DNA from: JAAYCI01 sp964370195 | GTDB lineage: Bacteria; Bacillota; Clostridia; Oscillospirales; Ruminococcaceae | DNA: 43,543 nucleotides | Assembly (NCBI GenBank): GCA_964370195.1 | Contig: CAYJIH010000010.1 | Coordinates: forward strand, 1 to 43,543 | Reading direction: 5' to 3' | Part shown: positions 8,059-16,466 of the stretch, in pieces | Layout: every line of letters begins with the position of its first letter | How positions within the stretch are numbered: the stretch's first letter is position 1 | Made by a program: the position numbers and the translations under genes | The notes under the pieces: model-generated | Told to the model about the DNA's origin: nothing | The model's input: only the letters and a program-made list of their open reading frames with translations | The model's database searches: none

Positions 8059-9324
8059 ATGGAATACGTAATGTTGGGGTTGCTAGCGGTAAGCGTGGCC
8101 GTGAATGTGGTGGTGCTGGTGAAGCTGTTTCAAAAAAACGACCGTGCGCAAATGGCAGAACTGAAAAGAGAGATGCAGGCGCTTGTGGAGAAAGAGAACA
8201 AGCAAACGCGCGATTTTTTGCATAAAATTACAGAAAATCAAAACACCGCACAGGCCACCTTTCAGCGCCAGTTGGCGGAAATGGAAGCCCAGCGGTTTCG
8301 CGAATTTAGCGCCGGCACACAGCACAACATTGCCACACTGCGCGAAACAGTGGCTGCCATGTCGAACAGTTTAGACAAACGCTTCGACCGTTTTCAGGTA
8401 AGCTTTGAAACGCGCGTTTTGGCCATGCAACAAAGCAACGAAAAAAAACTGGAACAAATGCGCATGACCGTAGACGAAAAACTGCAAAAAACCTTAGAAG
8501 ACAGCCTCAGCCGCAGTTTTAAACTGGTAAGCGAGCGTTTAGAGCAGGTGTACCAGTCTCTTGGCGAGATGCAAAAACTGTCCGGCGGTGTGGACGAGCT
8601 AAAAAAAGTGCTTTCGAACGTTAAAACAAGAGGCATTTTGGGCGAGGTGCAGCTGGGGGCCATCTTAGAGCAAATTTTAAGCCCCGAACAGTACGAAATG
8701 AATGTTGCAACGAAAAAAGATTCGGCCGAGCGTGTGGAATTTGCCGTGAAGTTGCCCGGCGAGCACGGCGAGTGCGTTTATTTGCCCATCGACGCGAAAT
8801 TTCCGCTGGATGCGTATCAAAACTTGCTGGACGCGTACGATACAGCCGATGCCACCCTTGTAGAGGAAGCGGCAAAAGTGCTGATAACACGCATTAAAGG
8901 CTTTGCGAAAGACATCCACACAAAATACATTGACGTGCCCTACACCACAGAGTTTGCGATTTTGTTTTTGCCGGTGGAAGGGCTGTATGCCGAGGTAGTG
9001 CGCCGGGGCATGGTGGAAGAGTTGCAAAAGTTGAAAATCAACATTGCGGGGCCCACCACGATGGCGGCGCTTTTAAATTCGCTTCAAATGGGCTTTAAAA
9101 CGTTGGCCATTCAAAAGCATTCTAGCGAAGTATGGGCCGTTTTAGAAGGTGTGAAGCAGGAATTTGCACGGTTTGGTGAGGCGCTGGAAAAAACACAGTC
9201 ACGCATGCGGCAGGCATCGGAAGAGCTTGATAAGCTCGTTGGTGTGCGCACGCGCGCCATCAACCGCCGCTTAAAAACAGTGGCGGCCGAGGATAATACC
9301 GGCGTTGATTTGCTAGACGAATGA
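8059..9324 (+). CDS. rmuC: RmuC-family DNA recombination protein
   Basis: RmuC proteins are membrane-anchored, coiled-coil proteins with a PD-(D/E)XK-like nuclease fold; loss affects inversion and recombination at short repeats in E. coli. This 421-aa protein has one N-terminal membrane helix (about 3-20), a long charged coiled coil to about 190, then the conserved core with RGILGEVQLGAILEQIL and the family segment LPIDAKFPLDAYQNL. The start at 8059 is set by GGGGGAGA upstream; an upstream in-frame extension runs through the terminator. Its stop lies only 12 bases from the stop of the convergent holin gene, which marks the left border of the phage-like element. Confidence 0.88.
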   Translation: MEYVMLGLLAVSVAVNVVVLVKLFQKNDRAQMAELKREMQALVEKENKQTRDFLHKITENQNTAQATFQRQLAEMEAQRFREFSAGTQHNIATLRETVAAMSNSLDKRFDRFQVSFETRVLAMQQSNEKKLEQMRMTVDEKLQKTLEDSLSRSFKLVSERLEQVYQSLGEMQKLSGGVDELKKVLSNVKTRGILGEVQLGAILEQILSPEQYEMNVATKKDSAERVEFAVKLPGEHGECVYLPIDAKFPLDAYQNLLDAYDTADATLVEEAAKVLITRIKGFAKDIHTKYIDVPYTTEFAILFLPVEGLYAEVVRRGMVEELQKLKINIAGPTTMAALLNSLQMGFKTLAIQKHSSEVWAVLEGVKQEFARFGEALEKTQSRMRQASEELDKLVGVRTRAINRRLKTVAAEDNTGVDLLDE

Positions 9325-9336
9325 GGCAACCAATGG

Positions 9337-9816
9337 CTAGGACGCAGTGGATTCGTCGTCATCCGGCTTCTGTTTTGTAAACAAGTGTTTGCGCAAGGCA
9401 GCCAAAAACTCCTTTAAAAATGGGGGGAACTGTGCCCCTAGTTTTTCGGCATTTTCAAAGATGCTGCCCACTTCGGTAAGGATATACCAGCCAAGCACCA
9501 AAGAGCAAACGGGCATGGTGTAAGCGAAGGGCAGGTGCAGGGCGGCCACGTGTTCCAGCAAAATACCCAGTAAAATATCAAGCGCAGCAGCGCCAAAAAC
9601 GAACAAAATCATGCCGCCTTTTCCGGCAAGGCCTTGGCGCGCGGCATAGCTGTTCCACTGTTTTGTTTTGTGTGCCACAAAACTGCCCGAGGCGTAATCC
9701 AGCGCCATGCACAGCGCCCACAGCAGTGTCATCCATCCAAGGTACCCCTGTGAAGCGCTAAAAATGGCTGCCACACCGGAGAGTGTGGCCTTTACTGCAA
9801 ATGCATATTCTTGCAT
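9337..9816 (-). CDS. Phage holin (toxin-secretion/TcdE-BhlA type)
   Basis: A 159-aa membrane protein of the phage_holin_4 kind. Holins permeabilise the membrane at the end of the lytic programme, letting the lysin reach the wall. It has several hydrophobic segments (about 10-40, 65-90, 95-120) and the family stretch LDYASGSFVAHKTKQW, then a charged C-terminal tail. AAGGGGG precedes the ATG. It is the last gene of the element, 174 bases after the lysin, with a hairpin in between. Its presence argues that the element releases something by lysis. Confidence 0.82.
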   Translation of the reverse strand: MQEYAFAVKATLSGVAAIFSASQGYLGWMTLLWALCMALDYASGSFVAHKTKQWNSYAARQGLAGKGGMILFVFGAAALDILLGILLEHVAALHLPFAYTMPVCSLVLGWYILTEVGSIFENAEKLGAQFPPFLKEFLAALRKHLFTKQKPDDDESTAS

Positions 9817-9870
9817 GATGAACCCCCTTTTTATGGTTCTTTATACGAAAATGGTTTGATAAAGGAAAAG

Positions 9871-9917
9871 ATACAGGCTGACATCACCCAAAACAAGGCA
9901 GGGGCATCAGCCTGTAT
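9871..9917 (-). terminator. Hairpin between lysin and holin genes
   Basis: ATACAGGCTGA (9871-9881) is repeated inverted at 9907-9917, a perfect 11-bp stem with a 25-base loop. On the minus strand it is followed by CTTTTCC, a weak T run. It may attenuate transcription into the holin gene or protect the 3' end. Confidence 0.5.
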
Positions 9918-9990
9918 TTTGATGTCTGAAAATGGGTGTTCTAGGTGAACTGTTGGCGCTTTGGGAAGGCGATGCGCATTTTTGCTGTGG

Positions 9991-10653
9991 TTACGTTGTT
10001 TCGAAAGGAAGCGCGAGCTTTTGTGCGTGTGTGCGTAAGGTGTGTACATCGCCACCGGAAGCGGGCCCGATGGTAAGTGTCCAAAGCGTTTGCGACACTG
10101 TTTGTACAGTGCATGGCAGTTGCAGCGAAGCGGCCAGCTGTTCAAAAAAGGCTTTGTCGCCTTTGCTCGCAGGGCCGATTTTTACGGTTTCGCACGCGGT
10201 AGATGTTGGGTTTTCAGCGTCAAAACGGTCGTTTCCGGCATGCGTGCCGATGCTGTTTGGCACTTCTGTATACATGGCAGGCGGAACAGCACTCCATTTA
10301 TTGTTTGTAAAACGTTGCACTTCAATGTGCAAATGCGCGCCGGTGCTGTCGCCCGTATTGCCCATGGTGCCAATGTTTTGCCCTTGCTTCACGGCTTGGC
10401 CTTGTTTTACAAACACGTCGTCTAAATGCTGGCAAAGAACACGCAAAGTGCTTGAATAATACAGTGTTACGTAGTTTCCTCTTCCGCCGTTGTAGCCAAG
10501 AGCCACTTCGCAACGCGTGGCATCCCAAATGGCGCGTACATTGCGGTTGTCGTCGCCCACAATATCTTGCCCTGCATGCCACTGGCGCGTGCCAAAAAGT
10601 GTGCGCCATCCGTACAAACTTGTAACGCGGTTTCGTCCTTTAAATGGTGTCAT
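9991..10653 (-). CDS. M23-family peptidase, phage lysin
   Basis: A LytM/M23 zinc endopeptidase of 220 aa that should cut peptidoglycan cross-bridges. Metal and catalytic residues are visible: His26 and Asp30 in WHAGQD, His76 in CQHLDD, and His107/His109 in GAHLHIE. The C-terminal 75 residues hold two IGPAS(K/G)GD repeats resembling SPOR-type wall-binding modules. There is no signal peptide, so export would need the holin. GGAGG precedes the ATG. It sits right after the last baseplate gene, so it could alternatively be tail-associated. Confidence 0.85.
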   Translation of the reverse strand: MTPFKGRNRVTSLYGWRTLFGTRQWHAGQDIVGDDNRNVRAIWDATRCEVALGYNGGRGNYVTLYYSSTLRVLCQHLDDVFVKQGQAVKQGQNIGTMGNTGDSTGAHLHIEVQRFTNNKWSAVPPAMYTEVPNSIGTHAGNDRFDAENPTSTACETVKIGPASKGDKAFFEQLAASLQLPCTVQTVSQTLWTLTIGPASGGDVHTLRTHAQKLALPFETT

Positions 10654-10666
10654 AATTTCCTCCTTT

Positions 10667-11299
10667 TTATAAGGGCAGCGGCAGGCTGTTGTCTATGCCT
10701 ACAAGATACCCAAAATAACCACCCATCGTTTGATTTTCCGGCAATTCTGAATCAGAAAACCCTTGTTCCTCGTTGTAAACATCGTCGGTTTCGGCAAAGC
10801 AAAACGTGCCTTCGAAGTTGTTCATTTCAAGGCCCACGCCGGTGCTAAATAGCTCTTTTAAAATTTCCTCTGTTTGCTCGCCGGTAAACCCTGCACGTTG
10901 CAGCGCCGAAAATGGAAGACGTGTTACGTGCACCATGCCGGATGTTTCGCTGTCGGCCAAGGCCACTTCATTTGGCTGAAGTGAGAAAATATTCTCGATA
11001 CTTCGAATGATGCCGGTGTGCGTGCTTTTGGAAAAATTACGCTCGATGCGGCACTTAAGTAAAAATCGATACTGTGTGTCGTCTAAGTTGCTGCGCGGCA
11101 AATGAAACGATTCACCGTATAAATCAAGGCTGTGGCTGTGGGCGTGCTCAATGTCTAAACTTGCTTCCAAAGCCCGTAAATCAGCCGATGCGGTGCGCAG
11201 TGCTTCTGCGGGAATTCGCAAAAGACGCTCGCAAGTGCTACCGGTTGTTCGGGCAAAACCGCCGGGCAGCCGGCTTGCGTCATTGGCCTCAGGCGTCAT
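10667..11299 (-). CDS. Phage tail protein I / YmfQ (DUF2313, XkdU-like)
   Basis: A 210-aa baseplate wedge protein of the Mu gp48/PBSX XkdU family, which joins the baseplate J protein to tail fibres. Visible features are the helical N-terminal region with DLYGESFHLPR and DTQYRFLLKCRI, typical of the family, followed by a divergent C-terminal half. It overlaps the end of the J gene by 11 bases. No tail-fibre gene follows it, although fibres normally attach to this protein. Confidence 0.72.
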   Translation of the reverse strand: MTPEANDASRLPGGFARTTGSTCERLLRIPAEALRTASADLRALEASLDIEHAHSHSLDLYGESFHLPRSNLDDTQYRFLLKCRIERNFSKSTHTGIIRSIENIFSLQPNEVALADSETSGMVHVTRLPFSALQRAGFTGEQTEEILKELFSTGVGLEMNNFEGTFCFAETDDVYNEEQGFSDSELPENQTMGGYFGYLVGIDNSLPLPL

Positions 11300-12461
11300 G
11301 CTGGCTCACCTCCACGCTCACGTTTTCGGCGTTCAGCCAAAGCACTTCAGATGGCCCTGCAAACAATTTGCTCGTGTGGTAAGTGGCGCCGTTGTCTTCG
11401 GAAAGCGCCAAGGCAACGGCTTCTGTTACACCGGGTACGCCGTACAAAACAGTGTATAAACTTGTTTGCGATAAATCCTCGCCCGGCATGCGGGCACACA
11501 CGTAGTCGCTTAGCAAGCTTTTTATCATATCTATGCCATTTTGTGGGAAGTATGTATTGGTGTGCAAGGTGGCACGGGCGTGCAATTCTTTTTTGGCAAC
11601 GCGAGAAAATCGCAAGGTGTGCATTTCGCCGTCTGCACCAAGAATTTCAGTTTCTACCTCGCCATGGCATCGTACACCAAGTGGTTTTTTTTCGTAGATG
11701 GCATGTGCAATTTCAGTATCACTGGCGCCGCTTTCCAGCACGTGGCACATAAAACTATGCGCGGGAAGGGTGGCGGAATCTGCCGATGTATCGTTTTCTG
11801 TAACAATACATGCACGCACGCCCGGCACGCGCAGCACCGCCCCGCGCACGGCATCTGCTGTGGAGCACGCCGTGCCCAAAACAGCTTCATCAAATCGGCG
11901 TCTTAGGCTGTCGTCGCTCTCTACATCTTGTCCGGCTTGCTCAAGAGAGAGCCCCAAAACACGAAGCACACCCGCTTGTGGCTGGCTTAGCACACAGATG
12001 GCATCACTGCTTACGTTCCCCACTGTGCCCAGTTCTGTGCACGATGCATTGCATAGGGCGTGGCCAGTTTCATCCAGTGTTGCCTCTTGTTCCGTTCGAA
12101 AAGAAACACCTAGCGGAGTGCTTATGAGTGTGCCAAAAGACACAACAGATCCCGCCTGCCCACTGAACTGCACACGGTGTACGGCCGCAGCTGCATTATT
12201 GCGCCGCAAGCCGGCAAACGGCGTTAGGCGGTCTAAATGAACACCCGTGGCCATATGTGGGAACCGAGAAAGGTACACTTCTTCCATGTCTTCGTACAAA
12301 ACGCTTAAATCATATACACCTAGGCGTATAAATTTTCCAAGTGCGCTTTGTTCTGATACATCGGTGTCTACCCCAAACAATTCTTGTGCACGGGCCAGTT
12401 GTGTTTGTAAAATTTCTGCGTAAATAGGCCGTTTAAATCCGGCATTTGTCATCGCGAGCAT
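11289..12461 (-). CDS. Baseplate J-like protein (XkdT-like)
   Basis: A baseplate wedge component of contractile tails, 390 aa. N-terminal marks are a conserved patch around DRLTPFAGLRRN, a mid region resembling the J domain with GTVGNVSSDAI and SDDSLRRRFDEAVLGTACSTADAVRGAVLRVPGV, and a C-terminal GMxPGEDL-like stretch. The start at 12461 is fixed by AAAAGGAGG; an open frame continues upstream without a ribosome site. The 126 bases between this gene and the gp25-like gene hold nothing I can identify. Confidence 0.85.
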   Translation of the reverse strand: MLAMTNAGFKRPIYAEILQTQLARAQELFGVDTDVSEQSALGKFIRLGVYDLSVLYEDMEEVYLSRFPHMATGVHLDRLTPFAGLRRNNAAAAVHRVQFSGQAGSVVSFGTLISTPLGVSFRTEQEATLDETGHALCNASCTELGTVGNVSSDAICVLSQPQAGVLRVLGLSLEQAGQDVESDDSLRRRFDEAVLGTACSTADAVRGAVLRVPGVRACIVTENDTSADSATLPAHSFMCHVLESGASDTEIAHAIYEKKPLGVRCHGEVETEILGADGEMHTLRFSRVAKKELHARATLHTNTYFPQNGIDMIKSLLSDYVCARMPGEDLSQTSLYTVLYGVPGVTEAVALALSEDNGATYHTSKLFAGPSEVLWLNAENVSVEVSQHDA

Positions 12462-12587
12462 CTGCTTCCTCCTTTTGCTTGTATGTTTTGTGGAAACGGG
12501 TGAAATGAATGTGCATCCGCTATTTAGCACGCTTCCTATACGAGTGCTTATGCATTGGTCGCTGGTTTTTGCATCGCAATGGAAGTG

Positions 12588-12935
12588 TTAGCCAAGCACT
12601 TGCTGCAATGCCAACGATTGTCCGGCGCTGGCAAGTTCAAAATCCACCATCAGTGTGCGGCCGTTTTTGTGCATGGAAAAGCGGCTAAACTGAACACTTA
12701 AATCAAGCGGCAGCAATGCTCGGCCCACTTCGTCGCGCACAGCCTCTTCACTTGGGTTTTTTTGTAGTACAACATCTAAGTCAAGCCCTTCGTTGACATT
12801 TAAGAACCAATCACCGCGCGTGGAAGACAATAACAGCCTCATTTTCTGGCGCAAAAGGGCTTCTCCATCCACTTGTGCAAAGGCTGTATCTTGTAGTACT
12901 AAGTCGCCGTCATCGCCGATTAAAAAGTCTATCAT
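12588..12935 (-). CDS. Baseplate wedge protein, gp25/DUF2634 type (XkdS-like)
   Basis: A 115-aa protein of the XkdS/gp25-like group that helps polymerise the sheath from the baseplate. The N terminus reads DFLIGDDGDLVLQ, followed by LRQKMRLLLSSTRGDWFLNVNEGLDLD, the family core in which a Gly-Asp/Glu stretch contacts the neighbouring wedge. It starts with a 4-base ATGA overlap with the spike gene, so the two are translationally coupled. Confidence 0.8.
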   Translation of the reverse strand: MIDFLIGDDGDLVLQDTAFAQVDGEALLRQKMRLLLSSTRGDWFLNVNEGLDLDVVLQKNPSEEAVRDEVGRALLPLDLSVQFSRFSMHKNGRTLMVDFELASAGQSLALQQVLG

Positions 12936-13270
12936 TTTTGCACCACCCCCACAATAATGCTGCCGGTTGGCGGGTGTGCCCCAGGCCTAGGCAGGCACAT
13001 TTCGCCGTAAACTGCGGCACCAAGTTCACGGTCGCACACTTGGCACAACACCACATCACCGTTTTGTAAGGCAAGCCCTTGCAAAAGGGGCACGCCAAAA
13101 ATGGGCTGTGGTACCTCTGTTTCACCGTTTTGTTTTTTACGAATAAACAGCGGTTGTATGTCGGCGAATGTTGTTTCGCACCGCAACACACGTGCTAAAA
13201 AAGACGATTGTTGGCATAATAATGCTTGTTCAATTTCTTGCCGAATAAAGCGAAGCCACAATTCACGCAT
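12932..13270 (-). CDS. Short baseplate spike protein, Gp138-N/XkdR-like OB fold
   Basis: A 112-aa protein whose core (ADIQPLF, VPQPIFGVPLLQ, NGDVVLCQVCDREL) matches the N-terminal OB-type domain of Gp138-like membrane-piercing spikes; in PBSX the position is held by XkdR (DUF2577). It ends soon after this domain, with no beta-helix or iron-binding tip, so it is a minimal spike or a spike adaptor. GGAGG precedes the ATG. Assignment to one of the two families is uncertain, the baseplate role less so. Confidence 0.65.
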   Translation of the reverse strand: MRELWLRFIRQEIEQALLCQQSSFLARVLRCETTFADIQPLFIRKKQNGETEVPQPIFGVPLLQGLALQNGDVVLCQVCDRELGAAVYGEMCLPRPGAHPPTGSIIVGVVQK

Positions 13271-13311
13271 GTGTATCCTCCTTGTGTTGTAAAAGTGTAG
13301 TAGATGTTTTA

Positions 13312-14241
13312 TTATGCAAGCAGAACAGCCTCAGTATATCCGCCACAGCCGTTGTACACATGGCGGCACTCTTTTACAGTAAAATATCCCTTTGCATAGC
13401 GTGCATCTAAGTGTACGCCGGCGCCCGGTGTTAAGCGGTGGTTCAGCAGTGTTCGCACACGATATCCTTGTAGTACTTCGGGTGGTTCATCTTGTGGTGA
13501 ATAACGAGAATGCCGTGTTTCACACCAAACCTCAGGTGTTTCAATAAGGCCGCTTATTTCATTAAGAACAAAGATATTTCGGCGTGGGTCGCGGCGTAAA
13601 TCTCTAACAAAAAGCCCGCCTTGTACCACAAAAGCCCAAACGCCACACAGGGTGGCCATTTCGTCTATTAAATCACCAATTTCGCCTTCTAACGTTAGTG
13701 TTTGTGTAAATATGTGGTCGCCCCTCAACGAAAATTCGCCCAGTGGCAGGCCACTTTGTGCGCACAGCTGCCCCAAAATAAAACTGGCGGCAACGGGGGC
13801 GGTAAACGTTTGCTGCACACGCGATGTGCCAATATTGTGGCTAAGATTTGTGGCAGAAATCTCCGTGCATTTATCACTGCCGTCCCATGATGTTAAAACA
13901 TTTGTGATAATGCCAGTCATATAGGCACCTTGGTCGCTTTGTGTATGCATGCCATACCCGCCGCGAACCATGGTTATCATGCCGGGCTGAATTTTTTGAA
14001 TGGTGCTATCGCTAAGGTTATACACACAAATTTGCCCACCGCATGGCTCTAAACTGTCGTGAAAATTACATTCAAACGTGAAATCATATCCTGTGCTCTC
14101 CCAATCGGCAACGCGCACGGTTCCCTCGGCGTTCAGCACGGTTACACTCGTGTATAGCCACCAAAGCCCTTGCGGTGCTTGCGCTGCTGCAGGGTGCCAA
14201 ATTGGTTTAGTTTTTTGTAGTACAACTCCTGCGTTATACAT
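13312..14241 (-). CDS. Baseplate hub protein, XkdQ/late-control-D type
   Basis: A 309-aa protein placed as the trimeric baseplate hub (gp27/Mu gp44/XkdQ group) linking tail tube and spike. Beta-rich sequence, the early stretch YDFTFECNFHDSLEPCGGQICVYNLS and the C-terminal GAGVHLDARYAKGYFTVKECRHV fit hub proteins of this family, which end with a conserved turn of this kind. Its place between the plug and spike genes is as in PBSX. GGAGGAAC precedes the ATG. The 171-base spacer upstream (14242-14412) carries no gene I can support. Confidence 0.75.
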   Translation of the reverse strand: MYNAGVVLQKTKPIWHPAAAQAPQGLWWLYTSVTVLNAEGTVRVADWESTGYDFTFECNFHDSLEPCGGQICVYNLSDSTIQKIQPGMITMVRGGYGMHTQSDQGAYMTGIITNVLTSWDGSDKCTEISATNLSHNIGTSRVQQTFTAPVAASFILGQLCAQSGLPLGEFSLRGDHIFTQTLTLEGEIGDLIDEMATLCGVWAFVVQGGLFVRDLRRDPRRNIFVLNEISGLIETPEVWCETRHSRYSPQDEPPEVLQGYRVRTLLNHRLTPGAGVHLDARYAKGYFTVKECRHVYNGCGGYTEAVLLA

Positions 14242-14412
14242 GGTGTTCCTCCGGTATTTTCGCTTTTCAGAGCAATCTGTTTCATGTTTATTGTTTTTAA
14301 ATTGGTTACGCTACAGTGATTTATATTGGGCCGAAAACTTGAAAATTCACTGTATTTCATAGAAAAATAATGTATTGTAATTGTTTATTGCTGTGAACAT
14401 TTGAGATGTAAC

Positions 14413-14727
14413 TTACGAATCGTCAACACATAAAAACACGGTTTTCCCAATATTGTCTTTAGATGCTTCTGTTTCTGTGTGGCTGTTATTTTGTACGACA
14501 AGACGAAGGGGAGGATACACACGAGCAAGGAATGAGTTTTCAAACAACTGCCGATTTAACACCATGGGCTCGCCGGCACAAAGGCAGACATCACCCTGGT
14601 AGAGGCTAATACAAATACGATTTGACGTGCTATTTTTGTGGAATTCCAAATCGTACATTGTGCTGCCAAGATAGATACCCACGCGGTATGGCATTTTATC
14701 TACATGTACATCAATTTTGTCCAGCAT
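14413..14727 (-). CDS. Baseplate plug-like protein
   Basis: A 104-aa protein resembling the phage baseplate plug family (DUF6983), beta-rich with an early MPYRVGIYLGSTMYDLEF and a later ICISLYQGDVCLCAGEPMV. In related tails it sits between the LysM/Dit protein and the hub, as here. I start it at the ATG at 14727, which overlaps the upstream stop as TGATG with GGGGGTG just before it. A GTG two codons upstream is an alternative. Confidence 0.65.
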   Translation of the reverse strand: MLDKIDVHVDKMPYRVGIYLGSTMYDLEFHKNSTSNRICISLYQGDVCLCAGEPMVLNRQLFENSFLARVYPPLRLVVQNNSHTETEASKDNIGKTVFLCVDDS

Positions 14728-15350
14728 CACCACACCCCCAGTAAAAGTTTTGCACCGATACGCAGCTTCGAAAAATCACCCTGTGCATCTGTTAAAAATA
14801 CATCTCGATGTGTGTTTTGGGCGATAAGGCTGGCGGTGCTTACACCAAATACGCGATATTGTGTGGCAAGGTACCACAATGTGTCACCGGCGCTGATTAC
14901 ATGATATCGTTCTTTTCTTTGAGACAAATTCAAAATTTGTGTAACACCATTTCCGTTTGTAAATGTCACTTCCATGCTACCGGTATATCCAAGGCCAATA
15001 TCATAAATGGTACGTGCTACACGTAATTGACGTAATGACATTGAAAATCTACACCCATTTTTAACGCTTGAATCGAACTCAAATGAAAAGGTCTCGATTT
15101 GCACGCTGCGCAACAGATAACATCCAACATAATCCAACACCCAGCCTTGGCTTTGCCATCCGCGCAGGGTCTCGATGGAATTCAAAAACCCACTTCCCAC
15201 AATAAGCCCTTCCAGGTGCACGCTAAGGGCATCTGCGCGCACATGGTCACTTAAAGGAACACCGGTTTCAACACTGTGTCGGCTAATTTCTACAGGGCAC
15301 TCCACGCTTTCGTTCTCTACAAACAAATATACACCGGAAAGTAATGCCAT
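14727..15350 (-). CDS. Dit-like/LysM tail protein (XkdP-like)
   Basis: A 207-aa tail protein with two parts. The N-terminal half (to about 140) has the ECPVEISRHSVETGVPLSDHV and ADALSVHLEGLIVG stretches typical of Dit-like N-terminal domains. The C-terminal part (about 148-207) is a LysM module (YHVISAGDTLWYLATQY) that in related phages binds wall glycans or organises the tail tip. It starts three bases after the tape-measure stop. Confidence 0.8.
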   Translation of the reverse strand: MALLSGVYLFVENESVECPVEISRHSVETGVPLSDHVRADALSVHLEGLIVGSGFLNSIETLRGWQSQGWVLDYVGCYLLRSVQIETFSFEFDSSVKNGCRFSMSLRQLRVARTIYDIGLGYTGSMEVTFTNGNGVTQILNLSQRKERYHVISAGDTLWYLATQYRVFGVSTASLIAQNTHRDVFLTDAQGDFSKLRIGAKLLLGVW

Positions 15351-15353
15351 CGC

Positions 15354-16238
15354 TTACACCTCCCACTGTACGGTTGCATCGTGGGCAGATAGCACTTCTT
15401 CAAAGCTTTTTCGAACCCAAGTACGCACTTTTTGTGCCAGTTCACGATCGTTTGTGGTGGTGTTATGCGTAAGATGAAGTGAAAACTGCGGCGCATATTG
15501 GCTTTGTGATACAACGCTGCTCCTGCTTACAGTGGGAGCCAAGGTGGGTGCGCTGTGTGTCGTTTGTTGTGCATTGTCGAACGGCGCGCGTATGGCTTGC
15601 TGTAATTGGGCAGATTCACGCTCTATTTCAGGCATAGCTACGTGAAACCCTTCCGGTAAACCAAGCGCGATGAACCGCCCAAGTTTTGCCATTTCTTTTG
15701 AGGGAGATGCGATGCGCATGGCGGAAGAAATGGTGTCTTTGATGCTTTGTGCAATGGCAGAAACAGATGATATAATGGTTTTTTTCTGGCTCAAAATCCC
15801 CGCATGAAGACCTTGCATTATCTGGCTGCCAATGGCGTTGAGCTGCACACTTTGCAAGCTTGTGTACATAGCTTGTGCCATGTTCCAAAAAGTTGTACTT
15901 ACAACAGTATGCATGGTTTGTACAGAGAAAACTCCCTCAAAAATTTTTTGCTGAAGCGTGCTCATGGCCAAGGCCGAAACCTGCTGAAATTGACCTATCA
16001 ACGTATTTGCTTGCGATAAAGACGACTCGAATCCACTTAAGTCTATACGTGGGATTTGCAAGGGTGCCATCGCGCCGAGCCCGCTGTTTTGAAACAATCC
16101 CCCCACGCTTTGGGTTAGCTGTTGTTGCATTGGTGCCAATGCAGAGAATACGCGGCTCATTTCGTTTGCCAGTAGCCGTGCAGGGTCATTTTCAACTTCA
16201 AAGCGTAGTCCCACAACATCTTCGCGTAACATTGCCAT
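15354..16238 (-). CDS. Very short tail tape measure protein (XkdO-like)
   Basis: It lies in the tape-measure slot between the tail chaperone and the LysM protein. At 294 aa it is a small fraction of the PBSX homologue (over 1,000 aa). The body is helical and Gln/Ser-rich with periodic hydrophobics; residues about 178-198 (SPSKEMAKLGRFIALGLPEG) match the conserved end motif of clostridial tape measures. Both ends are clean: GGAGG before the ATG and a stop three bases from the next start, so it is not a deletion fragment in an obvious way. At the rule-of-thumb 0.15 nm per residue it would specify a tail of about 44 nm or less. Confidence 0.75.
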   Translation of the reverse strand: MAMLREDVVGLRFEVENDPARLLANEMSRVFSALAPMQQQLTQSVGGLFQNSGLGAMAPLQIPRIDLSGFESSLSQANTLIGQFQQVSALAMSTLQQKIFEGVFSVQTMHTVVSTTFWNMAQAMYTSLQSVQLNAIGSQIMQGLHAGILSQKKTIISSVSAIAQSIKDTISSAMRIASPSKEMAKLGRFIALGLPEGFHVAMPEIERESAQLQQAIRAPFDNAQQTTHSAPTLAPTVSRSSVVSQSQYAPQFSLHLTHNTTTNDRELAQKVRTWVRKSFEEVLSAHDATVQWEV

Positions 16239-16292
16239 AATAAACCTCCTAACATCGTTCGAATATGTAAGAATACACAGGCGAAATTTGCA

Positions 16293-16466
16293 TTATCTAT
16301 GCTGCTGACCTGTGTTGTGTTGTACATCGAGTGCATGGTTTGCAAGCTCGATTTCAAACGGTGTCATAATAGAAAATACATCACTGTAGGAAAAACCGCT
16401 TAAAACAAGGCGCCATGCAGGCCAATCACGAAGAACCATTTGGCGCATATGTGCTCGCGTTTTTTT
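16293..16466 (-). CDS. Tail chaperone frameshift extension (second frame of the G/GT pair)
   Basis: In the frame +1 (equivalently -2) to the upstream chaperone gene, a stretch opens across the seven-A run (16466-16460) and ends at TAA 16295-16293. It encodes about 57 residues, including MVLRDWPAWRLVLSG, FSYSDVF and MTPFEIELANHAL, which read like real tail-assembly chaperone C termini. It has no ribosome site of its own. The two in-frame ATG codons are not preceded by any purine-rich box, so expression most likely comes from frameshifting at CAA AAA AAC. Confidence 0.6.
   Translation of the reverse strand, partial: KKTRAHMRQMVLRDWPAWRLVLSGFSYSDVFSIMTPFEIELANHALDVQHNTGQQHR

Noticed and set aside
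9831..10145. Minus-strand open frame of 104 codons overlapping the lysin gene
   Set aside because: It overlaps the clearly coding M23 gene in another frame, lacks a ribosome site, and covers the hairpin at 9871-9917.
14242..14412. Extra small gene between plug and hub genes
   Set aside because: Open frames here lack ribosome sites and protein-like sequence; only an 8-bp inverted repeat (TACAGTGA/TCACTGTA) is seen.
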